Assembly: GCA_032718475.1 (NCBI GenBank)
Contig: JAUCBJ010008186.1
Location: 1 to 64,000, forward strand
Direction of reading: 5' to 3'
DNA: 64,000 nucleotides
Source of the DNA: Nemertoderma westbladi
Lineage: Eukaryota; Xenacoelomorpha; Nemertodermatida; Nemertodermatidae
Shown here piece by piece: positions 12,051 through 25,845 of the stretch. The notes beneath the pieces are model-generated. The model made no database searches. It saw nothing but the letters and a program-made list of their open reading frames with translations, and was not told the origin of the DNA. The position numbers and the translations under genes were made by a program. Positions within the stretch are counted from its first letter, which is position 1. Each line of letters opens with the position of its first letter.

Positions 12051-12087
12051 GAAATTTTAGCTCTGTTGCATCCCTAGCACTAATTAT

Positions 12088-13304
12088 TGTATGCAATGCT
12101 ATTGGCTGTAGCGCTGGTTACAGGAAGGGACAAATTGAAGTGCCAATTATATGAAATGCTATTGGCTGTAACGCTGGTTACAGGAGGGGACTGGTTGAAG
12201 TACCAATTATATGCAATGCTATTGGCTGTAACGCTGGTTACAGGAAGGGACAGGTTGAAGTACCAATTATATGCGATGCTATTGGCTGTAACGCTGGATA
12301 CAGGAAGGGACAGGTTGAAGTACCAATTATATGCAATGCTATTGGCTGTAACGCTGGTTACAGGAAGGGACAGGTTGAAGTACCAATTATATGCATGCTA
12401 TTGGCTGTAACGCTGGTTACAGGAAGGGACAGGTTGAAGTACCAATTATATGCAATGCTATTGGCTGTAACGCTGGTTACAGGAAGGGACAGGTTGAAGT
12501 ACCAATTATATGCAATGCTATTGGCTGTAACGCTGGTTACAGGAAGGGACAGGTTGAAGTACCAATTATATGCAATGCTATTGGCTGTAACGCTAGTTAC
12601 TGGAAGGGACAGGTTGAAGTACCAATTATATGCAATGATATTGGCTGTAACAATTATATGCAATGATATTGGCTATAACGCTGGTTACAGTAAGGGACAC
12701 GTTGAAGTACCAATTATATGCAATGCTATTGGCTGTAACGCTGGTTACAGGAAGGGACAGGTTAAAGTACCAATTATATGCAATGCTATTGGCTGTAACG
12801 CTAGTTACAGGAAGGGACAGGTTGAAGTACCAATTATATGCAATGCTATTGGCTGTAACGCTGGTTACAGGAAGGGACAGGTTAAAGTACCAATTATATG
12901 CAATGCTATTGGCTGTGACGCTGGTTACAGGAAGGGACAGGTTGAAGTACCAATTATATGCAATGCTATTGGCTGTAACGCTGATTACAGGAAGGGACAG
13001 GTTAAAGTACCAATTATATGCAATGCTATTGGCTGTGACGCTGGTTACAGGAAGGGACAGGTTGAAGTACCAATTATATGCAATGCTATTGGCTGTAACG
13101 CTGATTACAGGAAGGGACAGGTTAAAGTACCAATTATATGCAATGCTATTGGCTGTGACGCTGGTTACAGGAAGGGACAGGTTGAAGTACCAATTATATG
13201 CAATGCTATTGGCTGTAACGCTGATTACAGGAAGGGACAGGTTAAAGTGCCAATTATATGCAATGCTATTGGCTGTAACCCTGGTTACAGGAAGGGACAG
13301 GTTA
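12088..13304. repeat. 60-bp minisatellite, about 20 copies
   Basis: The unit contains ATGCAATGCTATTGGCTGTA followed by ACGCTGGTTACAGGAAGGG. From 12901 to 13260 alternating variants (GTGACGCTGGT with GTTGAAG; GTAACGCTGATT with GTTAAAG) form a 120-bp dimer repeated three times. One unit near 12640 is interrupted by a partial duplication. Two plus-strand frames stay open (up to 359 codons) and one minus-strand frame (241 codons); all encode only the repeated 20-mer. Confidence 0.93.
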
Positions 13305-13627
13305 TGGTTTTCTGTCTCGATCCGAAGCCCTTCAAACCCACTTATATTCAAAACCTTTCGATGAATTTGGTTAATTGTTTTCGTGTATTACAACAATTCT
13401 TACCTGTATCAATTTTACGGGTGCAGTATAAAATAAAGTGTTCCAGGATCTCCTGTCCTGTGTGTTACCGGTAACTACAGTATATGCCTACATCTGCGGA
13501 TTATTGTGTTTCGTTAATTAAAAGACAAATTTATCTTCACGCTTTCATTTGGTATATAACATGTTAAACTTTATTAACACCTGATAGAAACTAGAGCTCC
13601 TTATTTAACTACATCTTTTGTCAAAAA
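13305..13627. other. Spacer, nothing recognised
   Basis: Single-copy-looking AT-rich sequence between the 60-bp array and a LINE A fragment. No gene, RNA or repeat recognised. Confidence 0.4.
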
Positions 13628-14136
13628 TGGAAGTCACCGAGAATTAATCGGAAACTTAAGTTCCGATTATTTAGAGCAGCAGTAGTTCCAGTACTCATCT
13701 ATGGGAGTCCATGCTGGGCTCTAACTGCTGAGGACACCAAATCTCTGGATGGCACATTCACAAGAATGCTACGCCGATTTCATTGTGTCAAGTACAATGC
13801 ACACATCTCCAACCAGACACTATATAACATTGGAGGTGTCTCATTGGTTCCAAAGCTTGACACTAGAACAAAATCGCATCCGCTTTGCAGGACATTGCTT
13901 TCGCCGTGAGGACCAGCCAGTGCACAATCTTGTACTTTGGCAGCCTCATGGAGTGAATAAGCATGGTGGACAGCCCATGACTTTCTTGAGACGCATCTTA
14001 AAGGACACTGGCCTTGAAGATGCGGATGATCTAGCAAATGTCATGGGTGATAGGGAGTTGTGGCGGCGCAATTTTGTCGACAAGCCGGCACAGCATTCTT
14101 CAAAATGCAGTTTCAATGCAGCATGCCGATACTAGT
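13628..14136 (+). mobile_element. LINE family A, 3' fragment (+)
   Basis: Matches the end of the better-preserved family A copy (about 61590-62105): AVVPVLIYGSPCWALTAEDT, then after a frameshift near 13850 LTLEQNRIRFAGHC and the tail ending in FVDKPAQHS. It ends at GCCGATACTAG, the family's 3' terminus. It is strongly 5'-truncated and not functional. Confidence 0.88.
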
Positions 14137-14194
14137 TTGTCAAAAGTTCGCAAAAATAATTACGTTTTCTGTGTTTTTTTATAGTTTCAATTAC

Positions 14195-15147
14195 CTACTA
14201 CTACTACTACTAGGTCGAGCGAACTCGGACAGTGGAAATGAGATCCTTCCAGGCTTCCCGATTCTCCATAGTTGTCGCAATTTCGTTTCTCCCAAGTTCA
14301 GTATCCCTTTCAAGTTGATCTATATATGTTATGGCCGGTCGTCCAAGACTACGCTTTCCATGAGTTGGTTGCCAGAGAAGTAGATCTGGTATGACCTCGT
14401 CTTTCATTCGTCTTTCATTCTTTCATTCTGCGTTCACGGCGGGTGGTTGATACAGGTGGTATTGTACCATAAAGCTCGGCGTTTGTCGTGTGTTGTCTCC
14501 AGCTGATGTTTAGGGCTGCCCTTAGTAGTCTTGTGTAGCAACCATCAATTCGTTGTTCAAGTGATTTAGTCAGTGTCCAGGTCTCACCCCCGTATATAAA
14601 TACACTTTCCACTGTGGCTTGAGCTTTTTGATTGAGCTACCCAAGCCTTTGCTTTCCTAACTTCTATGTCCTTTTTGCTACTCTCTATCCATGATCCAAG
14701 GTACTGGAAGTCATCGACCTTCCTTAGTTGATTATTATCAATGGTTGTCAAGTTTTCATCAACATTAAAGGTCATGAATTCGGTCTTTGTAGCATTTATA
14801 TGCAAACCAACCTCCTTAGCAGCCCTCTCCACTTTATTTAGTAGAAGCTGTGCATCTGCTAGCGTATTAGAGAGCAGGGCGATGTCATCCGCAAAGTCGG
14901 TGTCTGTGACTGTAGTTGCCGGATATCTACTACTGTACTTCTGCGTTCTTGTAGTGTGAATCCCAGATCTTCACCCTTTGTGGCCGTCCTCATTGCGTAA
15001 TCCAGCGCAATTACAAATAGTAATGGTGCTAATGTGTCACCTTACAGTACGCCAGCCAGGATTGAGAAAAACTCAGTTTCACCATCTGGTGAGAGTAGGT
15101 ACCTGCGCTTCTGTGTCACAATATAACAATCCAATGCCAGCAACAAT
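14195..15147 (-). mobile_element. LINE family B, 3' fragment (-)
   Basis: Matches the complement of 43911-44945. Frames on the minus strand include the end of the RT (ERAAKEVGLHINATKTEF, DDFQYLGSWI), the segment GGETWTLTKSLEQR, and a C-terminus with LLLWQPTHGKRSLGRP. Frameshifts split it. Its (TAG)n tail at 14195-14211 faces the tail of the adjacent family A fragment. It is 5'-truncated at about 15147. Confidence 0.87.
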
Positions 15148-15828
15148 TACACAATAACTTTTGGATTTTTTTGTCACGAACTCCACTCCACCATTAATAC
15201 ACTTTTAAATTTTTTAATTTTTAACGTCATTCTTCTCGTCAATTCCATTTAATAGTTAAATACTTATTTTTATAACTTGTTTAATTTTTATTCCGATTTA
15301 ACTTAATCTCTCTTTTCACCAGTTTACTTACAGCTACTAAGCTAACTCATCTAACACGTATCACCGGGACCCTTATGGAAACGCGGTTTACCGCATAAGG
15401 CTATCCCTCCACCAACGATCATACTTTAATTGGTGCAACTACAGTATAAAACCTAATCTTTTAAAACCTACTATAATATGTATTTATTTTTTCTCTTGTT
15501 TTAACAGTGAACGGTTGTAAAACTTTTTAATGAACGCAATTGGTGCAACTACTACTACAACTGTACAGTATAAATTTAATTTGATCTTGATTTTTAATTA
15601 GTTTGGTAATAATAATATCTTTTAGCAGTCTTTAGCAGTTATTTATTATGTATTGTCTGTTGTCTCCAATATATCACCAGGAATTTTCGATTCATGACAA
15701 TACAGTACATATTTTAAACTTTATTATACCGGCACGGTGTTAAATCTGTGTTTAATTTGTTTTTAATGTTAATTTGGTTAATCAATCAATCAATCAAAAT
15801 AAACTGTAACCTTACCTGTACCTTACCT
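15148..15828. other. Intergenic AT-rich DNA
   Basis: No gene recognised. The motif AATTGGTGCAACTAC is found twice (about 15430 and 15540). A short (AATC)n run at 15779-15796 lies before the MITE. Confidence 0.4.
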
Positions 15829-16971
15829 CAGCTTTAGGGTAAATCTTTTCGACCTACGCGTAGGCCTACGCGTAGCTACGCGTAGCTACGCGTAGTTCGC
15901 AACATTGGGTCATACATCACCCGTTTCAGAGTTTTAACAATAACTAAGCGTAGGTGCTACGCGTAGCTACGCGTAGCTACGCGTAGGTCCTACGCGACCT
16001 ACGCATAGGTGCTACCCATAACTATGCCTATACGTCGTTTATCATTACAGTAGGCTTACGTATTCCAAGCGAGTCAGTACTAAAATAAGACACAATACGG
16101 TATGTTCAATAAACAACCCACAACCATCAAATGCTTTCAACAGAAATGTATCCTATACCTGTATACCCTATATATAGAGGAATACGCGAAGACTACATAT
16201 TCTTCACTTCATGCGTTGCGGGCGGTAAAATGTGTTAATAATTAATGTTTAGAGTTCAAAAATAGTTTACAAAGGAAATAGGCCGATGGTTCTTATCGAT
16301 TCTCTATGCTTTTTATTGCCTTTGTTCACGATAGGGCAAGGATATACTGTATTTAATATGTTAACCCCTTGACAAGGGAAGGGGGAGACTAAATTGTCTA
16401 CCATGATTGGTTGCTCTTGTTATTTGACCAAACAATTTGATTATATGCAGTATTTATCAGCTTTCGCTTAACCTCTTCACCGGTAGACTGGTCGCTTTAT
16501 TTACTACTGTTCAATATTTAAATAATCCAATGGAAACAAAGATACTTGAATCATGAGACGTGAATTTTAAGTTTACTTTTTATTCATCCTCTGTGTTTGT
16601 ATGTGAAAGAGCCGAATATTATTTATTACCAGTGCTGCATGTAGAGATATGAGTTTCCGATTCTGTTATTACATTTGTCTGATAATCAGATACCTGACAT
16701 ATACCGATACTTGCCTAACAACTCAACCCTACCGGACCTGAAATGAAAAATCATTGTTATCAGGACTGCTACGCGTAGCACCTACGCGTATCTACGCGTA
16801 GCACCTACGCGTAGTTTCAAAATACCTACGCGTAGTTCCAAAATAACTACGCGTAGTTTTAAAACACCTACGCGTAGTTGTTAAAAAGGCAGTAAGTCTG
16901 GCCCTACCGGTAAATGACAGGAATGGAAGTTACAAACTACGCGTAGGTCGAAAAGATTTACCCCAGCTTTA
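15829..16971. mobile_element. hAT-type MITE with palindromic ACGCGT arrays
   Basis: Perfect 27-bp terminal inverted repeats lie at 15837-15863 and 16937-16963, starting GGGTAAATCTTTTCGACCTA. They are flanked by an exact 8-bp direct repeat CAGCTTTA at 15829-15836 and 16964-16971, a target duplication length typical of hAT elements (also seen in P and Merlin elements). The 1127-bp body has no transposase frame, so it is non-autonomous. Both subterminal regions hold clusters of CTACGCGTAG palindromes (15852-16005 and 16770-16880), probable transposase-binding or fold-back sites. It lies about 300 bp upstream of the KAT2 gene. Confidence 0.9.
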
Positions 16972-19494
<2,523 letters not shown>

Positions 19495-19734
19495 TATATT
19501 TAATGTTATTTATTTACTATTTAATCACTTACTGTTTTTGATATCGAAAGTAAAAATAACGACGGATATTTCAGTACTGGAAGTTTCTTTTGTTTTCTGT
19601 TACTATGTAATTAATGTAATTAGTATTATTTGTAAATGGGGCGAGCCATCTAGCGAACTTTGCAAGGAACCGCTTATCATTAGACATTAAAAATTCAACC
19701 TCTAAAAATTAAATGTTAAAAAAGTAAAAACATA

Positions 19735-20640
19735 CTTTCTACCAGGGACAGGATACGATACGAAAATGGATTTTAGTATTTCGTATCGCAGTATTTTATT
19801 CGTATCGAATTTCGTTTCGTATCATAAAAATTGACTTCGTATCGAATAATACGAATAAATATTTTTCGTATTTTGCATCGTATTTTCGTATCTTTAATGT
19901 TTTTAACAATCAAACCAGAGATCAACACCACTTATTTATTTACAATAAAATATTTTTCTCAAAATTACGTTGTATAAATTAGGTTGAAGCTTATAGTTTT
20001 ATTATGTCAATAAAATGTGTAAGACAGGAGGATTGATCGTTAATCGTAGAGTAATTATAATTAATTGCAGAATAATGTTAAAAAGACCAGTGAAATATAA
20101 TTTAATTACAGTTTAAATATAGTTGTGAGGAGAACTCTAATCGCGCCTACAAGGCATTAATGTTATGATAAAAGGCATTCTAGTGAGAGAATAAAAGAAA
20201 TAAAACATTTGTTTTGAAATAAAACAGTTTTATTCTAGTATTTTTATTAACTTCGAAATTGAAGTTTTGAATTTTATTCCATATCTTGGTACATCAAATC
20301 AAAATTATTCCATAAATAACGGCAGTATGTAGGCCTAGGTTGGTACATCAGTACAGTATTCATAAAGTGGCATGGTGAGATGGTAGGTGAGATGGTAACA
20401 CCTAATATTCGGGCCGAGTTGCATAAACGTCGTTATGGGTGTTGAAGCCAGACAGATTTATATGATTTTCTAAGTGTAATACAAAATACATATACATATA
20501 AAAACAATACATATATTTTTATCAATTCTTAGATGAAATACGATACGGAAAAAATGCGAAACATTTTTCGTCTTTCGTATCGTATCGTATTGTCTCAAAT
20601 TTGCATTCGTGTCGTATCGTATCCTGTCCCTGCTTTCTAG
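19735..20640. mobile_element. Second hAT-type MITE, CGTATCG-rich
   Basis: Terminal inverted repeats start CAGGGACAGGATACGATACG at 19743 and end with its complement at 20632. The CAGGG start is characteristic of many hAT ends. Flanks CTTTCTAC (19735-19742) and CTTTCTAG (20633-20640) match at 7 of 8 positions, fitting an 8-bp target duplication. Repeated TTCGTATCG-type words cluster in both subterminal regions. The 890-bp body has no transposase frame. It sits about 250 bp downstream of KAT2. Confidence 0.87.
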
Positions 20641-21985
20641 AAACGCTAAATTAAAAATAAAGGCTTACATTTTACATATAGGCCTACCTAATAATCTATA
20701 CACATCGCGTCCAACGATATGTGCGGGAGTGGAAGTGAACCCGACTGGCCAATTACAATAGAAATAGATTTTCCGGCATCCTGACGAATCTCGAGTGATC
20801 GCCCAACCCACTCCAAGGCACCCCCCCCCCCCCCCGCCCGTCATAGTAGTACAGCATTAGTTAGTACTGCACTAGCCATGCTATTATTGCCTAGCTGGCG
20901 CCCCTTAGCGGCCTACGTAAAAAAATTCACTAAAAAGACTACTCCGTTATTTTCCATTTTTATTTTCCGATACCACATTCTTTGGAACCAGTATGTTAAT
21001 TTTCATCATATTTTTCGGCCAGTTTTTGTATTTTCGTTTTGTACCTATTTCTAATCGACAAATTGAATTTTGTAAAAAGAAATCACAATTTTATAAAAAC
21101 TGAAAAAAAACCATATGTATTTTTGTAATTGTTCATTCAAAAAATGATGAAATATTATTACATTTAGAAAAGTGCGTGAAATTTATTGAAGCTAATTAAA
21201 TTACCTTTCATAATACAAAAATTGCAAAAAATCGTTTAAGAAATCGCGGAGTAGTATTTGTCGTGCGAAAAAATGTAATTCTGAGCGAGATAATCGCTTT
21301 CAAACCTTCCCGCGCAAAACTACCTGTATGGGGTCTGATTGGTTAATAGTGTCTGCATGAAGGAAGTACACTACCAAGCTAAAATTATAGTTATGGAGGT
21401 TTTCGAGGTTGCTGATTTAATTTCTAAAGTTATTTTTTAATATTTGGTGGAATGTAGTCTTTCCGTCTGGGTTTCATTTTGATAGACAGATATCCCACGA
21501 TAACTCGAGAACTAAAAGAGAAACACTGAGCCGCTAATTCCTATTGGATGATCTTCTACCATGCCCTACCTTATATTAGTTTAAAGTCGAGGGATATTCA
21601 AAAGGGTTTATAGCCTTGTTTCTTTCTTGTAATGTTACCGGTAGAGCGGTAGGCCTATTGCTGGATAACATGTAAACTGATTGACTGATCACCTGCCTCA
21701 TAGATATCGTGTGTAATCTCATGGACCAACGGCCGAAGTAACTAACTTTTTTTTCAATTTTTATCCCATAAATTCAAAACCAAAGTCTCTTAAAAAGTTC
21801 TGCTACAAGATACATTGTTTAGACTCTGTATACCGGTAACAATAATGACTTTTCTATGCTACAGTATAGGCTATACATATTCCTTCCCCTTGTGATTGCG
21901 TAGAGGTTCTGTGTTTAATTTCGGTAATTTAATATATTGTCCGTAAGCGGTATCTCTTAGGTCTGCTAAACTCCCCGCACTGCCT
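20641..21985. other. Intergenic DNA
   Basis: Contains a 15-C run at 20821-20835. Short inverted matches around CTACTCCG (20940 and about 21250) hint at a decayed MITE but are too short to call. No gene seen. The last part must hold the TXNDC17 promoter; a weak TACCGGTA palindrome is near 21833. Confidence 0.35.
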
Positions 21986-21994
21986 TTGTTTAAC

Positions 21995-22375
21995 ATGGCA
22001 AGTTTTATCGAATTGAGTAATTTAGATTCTCTTTTAGAAGAGGTTACCAAACATTCGAACAAGCAGGTCTACGTTTTATTTACGGGATCGCTAACTGCAG
22101 ACATCGGGAGCGAGTCGTGGTGCTCGGATTGCAACGTTGCCTACCCCGTTATACAGAAACACCTCGCCAACCTACCTAGCGATACCATAGTAATAAAGTG
22201 TTACGTTGGTGACAGACCTACATGGAAGGATCAGAAAAATGGATACAGAACGCATCCAAAACTCAAACTCAAATCGATACCAACGTTTATGAAATGGGGA
22301 ACAAACGACCGACTGACTGAGGATGAATGCGCTAAACTGGAGTTGTTGGAAATTCTATTCGAAGCTGATTCCTGA
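21995..22375 (+). CDS. TXNDC17: TXNDC17 (TRP14), thioredoxin domain protein
   Basis: Cytosolic 14-kDa thioredoxin-related disulfide reductase, reduced by thioredoxin reductase. The active site is WCSDC. With the start at the second ATG (21995, MASF) the cysteines are residues 43 and 46, the same numbers as in human TRP14, so I prefer this start over the in-frame ATG at 21986. Other family signatures are LFTGS near the N-terminus, YVGDRPTWKDQKNGYR, the cis-proline segment SIPTFMKWG, and the C-terminal helix LELLEILF. The 126 residues match the family length (123 in human). It is a single exon although vertebrate orthologues have several. AATAAA at 22502-22507 is a likely polyadenylation signal. 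Confidence 0.94.
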   Translation: MASFIELSNLDSLLEEVTKHSNKQVYVLFTGSLTADIGSESWCSDCNVAYPVIQKHLANLPSDTIVIKCYVGDRPTWKDQKNGYRTHPKLKLKSIPTFMKWGTNDRLTEDECAKLELLEILFEADS

Positions 22376-22379
22376 TTTA

Positions 22380-22857
22380 TGCAGTAAATAATTCCGAATT
22401 TAGACTGTTGGACTTATTTCATTTTTTCCCGCTAATATTATAATGCTGCCTACTTTGTAATCATCTCAAGTTTAATTATCTACTAAAAATTACCGTGTTA
22501 AAATAAAAATATATTACCGCATTTATTAACATCTAATTTCTCTCAAAAATGAAACTCTATCGTGTTATTGACTTTCGTTTATTGTGTTGGATTCCCCCCA
22601 CCCCTCCGCACATGTTACTGAATTTACGGATTTTATACTTTTAGAATGTGCGGATTGGAAGAATACGGATCGAATCATTTATATTCTAGAATAATTTAAT
22701 GAATTATATTCAAGTGGAAATGAATAAATTTAATAAGCAGCAGCTTGGTCTAGTGTGCAGTTCCCGTGTGGAAGCCCTTGTTAAATCCCTAGATGGGGCA
22801 GCATAGCCCAACCATGGCTTTCTCCTTCACTGGTCGATAAATTGGAACCGAGGCAAC
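22380..22857. other. TXNDC17 3' flank and spacer
   Basis: Contains the presumed polyadenylation signal at 22502 and, near 22740-22850, a higher-GC stretch (AGCAGCTTGGTCTAGTGTGC and on) that may be part of a dispersed repeat. No further gene recognised. Confidence 0.4.
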
Positions 22858-25170
22858 TTGGGAAACAGAGTCGAAGGGTTTACTGTTGAAGATCACACAT
22901 GGTGGTAAAAAGCACATTCCTTAGTAAAAAGTAAAAAAAATTTCTTCGGCCGCTAGGCCAGGGATTACGCACAAAGTCTGACGACTTATTTTCCAGTGCG
23001 GTCCCCCAGAACTTTACTCCCCAGAGGAAACTCTAGTACTCGTTTAGCTACCACTTAAGGATGCAAGGCAGAGATGCGCCCTGGCTGGTCCCTTTAAAGC
23101 ATTCATGCCGAAACGAAAACTGCCCTGGCCCATGTGGGAGATGTGAATTCAATGCAACCACTACACCAAGTTGGAACCTGGGAAACAGAGTGGAAGGGTT
23201 TACTGTGAAAGATCACCCATGGTGGTGAACAGACATTCCTTTAGGAAACAGAGTGGACGGGTTAACTGTGGAAGATCACCCATGGTGTTGAACAGACATT
23301 CCTTTAGGAAACGGAGTGGAAGGGTTTACTGTGGAAGATCACCCATGGTGGTGAACAGGCATTCCTTTAGGAAACAGAGTGGGAGGGTTTACTGTGGAAG
23401 ATCACCCATGGTGGTGAACAGGCATTCATTTGGGAAACAGAGTGGAAGGCTTTCCTGTGGAAGATCACCCATGGTGGTGAACAGGCATTCCTTTAGGAAA
23501 CAGAGTGGACGGGTTAAATGTGGAAGATCACCCATGGTGGTGAACAGGCATCCCTTTAGGAAACAGTGTAGAAAGGTTAACTGTGGAAGATCACCCATGG
23601 TGGTGAACAGGCATTCCTTTAGGAAACTGAGTGGTAGGGTTTACTGTGGAAGATCACCCATGGTGGTGAACAGGAATTCCTTTAGGAAACAGAGTGGACA
23701 GGTTTACTGTGGAAGATCACCCATGGCGGTTAACAGGCATTCCTTTAGGAAACAGAGTGGAAGGGTCTACTGCGGAAGATCACCCATGGTGGGGGTGGTG
23801 AACAGGCATTCCTTTAGGAAACAGAGTGGAAGGGTTTACTGTGGAAGATCACCCATGGTGGTGAACAGGCATTCCCTTAGGAAACAGAGTGGAAGGGTTT
23901 ACTGTGGAAGATCACCCATGGCAGTTAACAGGCATTCCTTTAGGAAACAGAGTGGAAGGGTATACTGTGGAAGATCACCCATGGTGGTGAACAGGCATTC
24001 ATTTAGGAAACAAAGTGGAAGGGTTTATTGAGGAAGATCACCCATGGTGGTGAACAGGCATTCCTTTAGGAAACAGAGTGGAAGGGTCTACTGTGGAAGA
24101 TCACCCATGGTGGTGAACAGGATTCCTTTAGGAAACCGAGTGGAAGGGTTTACTGTGGAAGATCACCCATGGTGGTGAACAGGCATTCCTCTAGGAAACA
24201 GAGTGGAAGTGTTTACTGTGGAAGATCACCCATGGTGGTGAACAGGCGTTCATTTAGGAAACAGAGTGGAAGGGTTTATTGAGGAAGATCACCCATGGTG
24301 GTGAAGAGGCATTCCTTTGGGAAACAGAGTGGACGAGTTAACTGTGGAAGATCACAGGCATTCCTTTAGGAAACCGAGTGGAAGGGTTTACTGTGAAAGA
24401 TCACCCATGGTGGTGAACAGGCATTCCTTTAGGAAACAGAGTGGAAGGGTCTACTGTGGAAGATCACCCATGGTGGTGAACAGGAATTCCTTTAGGAAAC
24501 CGAGTGGAAGGGTTTACTGTGGAAGATCACCCATGGTGGTGAACAGGCATTCCTCTAGGAAACAGAGTAGAAGTGTTTACAGTGGAAGATCACCCATGGT
24601 GGTGAACAGGCGTTCATTTAGGAAACAGAGTGGAAGGGTTTATTGAGGAAGATCACCCATGGTGGTGAAGAGGCATTCCTTTGGGAAACAGAGTGGACGA
24701 GTTAACTGTGGAAGATCACAGAAATTCCTTTAGGAAACAGAGCGGAAGGGTTTACTGTGGAAGATCACCCATGGTGGTGAACAGGCATTCCTTTAGGAAA
24801 CATAGTGGAAAGGTTTAATGTGGAAGATCACCCATGGCCCATGGTGGTGAACAGGCATTCCTTTAGGAAACAGAGCGGAAGGGTTTACTGTGGAAGATCA
24901 CCCATGGTGGTGAAGAGGCATTCCTTTGGGAAACAGAGTGGAAGGGTTTACTGTGGAAGATCACCCATGGTGGTGAACAGGCATTCCTTTAGGAAACAGA
25001 GTGGAAGGGTTTACTGTGGAAGATCACCCATGGTGGTGAAGAGGCATTCCTTTATGAAACCGAGTGGAACGGTTAACTGTGGAAGATCACCCATGGTGGT
25101 GAACAGGCATTCCTTTAGGAAACAGAGTGGAAGGGTTTACTGAGGAAGATCAACCATGGTGGTGAACAGG
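22858..25170. repeat. 63-bp minisatellite, about 32 copies
   Basis: The unit contains GGAAACAGAGTGGAAGGGTT, then TACTGTGGAAGATCACCCATGG, then TGGTGAACAGGCATTCC. One diverged copy at 22858-22920 is separated from the main array (23174-25170) by a SINE-like segment. Units are 21 codons long, so plus-strand frames of up to 286 codons run through with a Cys-Gly-Arg-Ser-Pro theme. TGA variants and indels interrupt them repeatedly, which argues against a protein gene. Confidence 0.92.
22921..23173 (-). mobile_element. Possible tRNA-derived SINE (minus strand)
   Basis: Read on the minus strand from 23173, the segment starts CTTGGTGTAGTGGTTGCATT, resembling a tRNA A-box. A poor B-box-like stretch follows, then a roughly 150-bp body and a T/A-rich end near 22921. 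It splits the 63-bp array. No clear target duplication was found, so this is tentative. Confidence 0.35.
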
Positions 25171-25598
25171 TATTCAATGAATAAATTTGATATTGATATT
25201 GGCCTAGGTCGCATATTATTAAATATCTCTTGTATTGTAACTGAGTCGCGTCTTAAGTCCCACGAAATTGTTAAATTTCGTGTCTCTTATGGAACATACA
25301 GGTGTACAGTTGGCCAAAGGAATGCAGTAGTAGCGCATGCTGTAACCCCAAGCGGTCAAATCTATCAGCCTGTCTATCAAATTACGTATATAAATGTTGC
25401 AATATCGACGGAGATACATTTTCTAAAGGTTTGTAGTTGTAGATAAAGATTAAAAGCGAAAATCAAATTCTGACTCACCCACGGAGGAGGAGGTAAATAA
25501 AGGGGATGAAACTCCCTGTTTCAAATTTCACTCAATCTCATGAAGATTTGTTAAATAAAACTTAGAGGGGTAGGTTATGTAAGGTACCTGAAATAAGA
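25171..25598. other. Spacer, nothing recognised
   Basis: A 96-codon frame (25156-25446) begins inside the last 63-bp unit and has no recognisable domain. A segment near 25446-25562 resembles sequences near 26085-26205 (inverted) and 26376-26480 (direct), so it is probably an old dispersed repeat. Confidence 0.4.
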
Positions 25599-25845
25599 CA
25601 CCATATTCCAGGACATGGTGTATTTCAATATCATTTTATTACACCAATATTTCAGCTGTGAGAAATAACATTGCTTAACTATCATATTCCAGGACATGGT
25701 GTATTTCAATATCATTTTATTACACCAATATTTCAGCTGTGAGAAATAACATTGCTTAACTATCATATTCCAGGACATGGTGTATTTCAATATCATTTTA
25801 TTACACCAATATTTCAGCTGTGAGAAATAACATTGCTTAACTTAA
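25599..25845. repeat. 81-bp tandem repeat, 3 copies
   Basis: CATATTCCAGGACATGGTGT recurs at about 25603, 25684 and 25765. The copies are nearly identical, which suggests recent duplication. Confidence 0.93.

Larger units (their letters stand above)
3861..12076. mobile_element. Possible hAT-like terminal inverted repeat pair
   Basis: The left end 3861 reads TAGGGATGCAATAGAGCT. The right end, complemented from 12076, reads TAGGGATGCAACAGAGCT, giving 17 of 18 matches. The adjoining 8 bp are GTACTTAT (left, 3853-3860) and GCACTAAT (right, 12077-12084), 6 of 8 alike, as expected for a decayed 8-bp target duplication of the hAT type. Between them lie the 39-bp array, LINE D and its minisatellite, which would be later insertions. 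No transposase frame was seen. The alternative is two separate fragments of the same MITE family. Confidence 0.42.

Noticed and set aside
12087-13474. Frames of 233-359 codons in the 60-bp array
   Set aside because: Two plus-strand frames and one minus-strand frame are open at the same time, with no constraint visible.
20938-21262. MITE with ACTACTCCG ends
   Set aside because: Inverted match is only about 9 bp, with no target duplication.
23171-25143. Cys-rich repeat protein (RVYCGRSPMVV units)
   Set aside because: Frame is broken repeatedly by TGA and indels; units evolve as DNA repeats.
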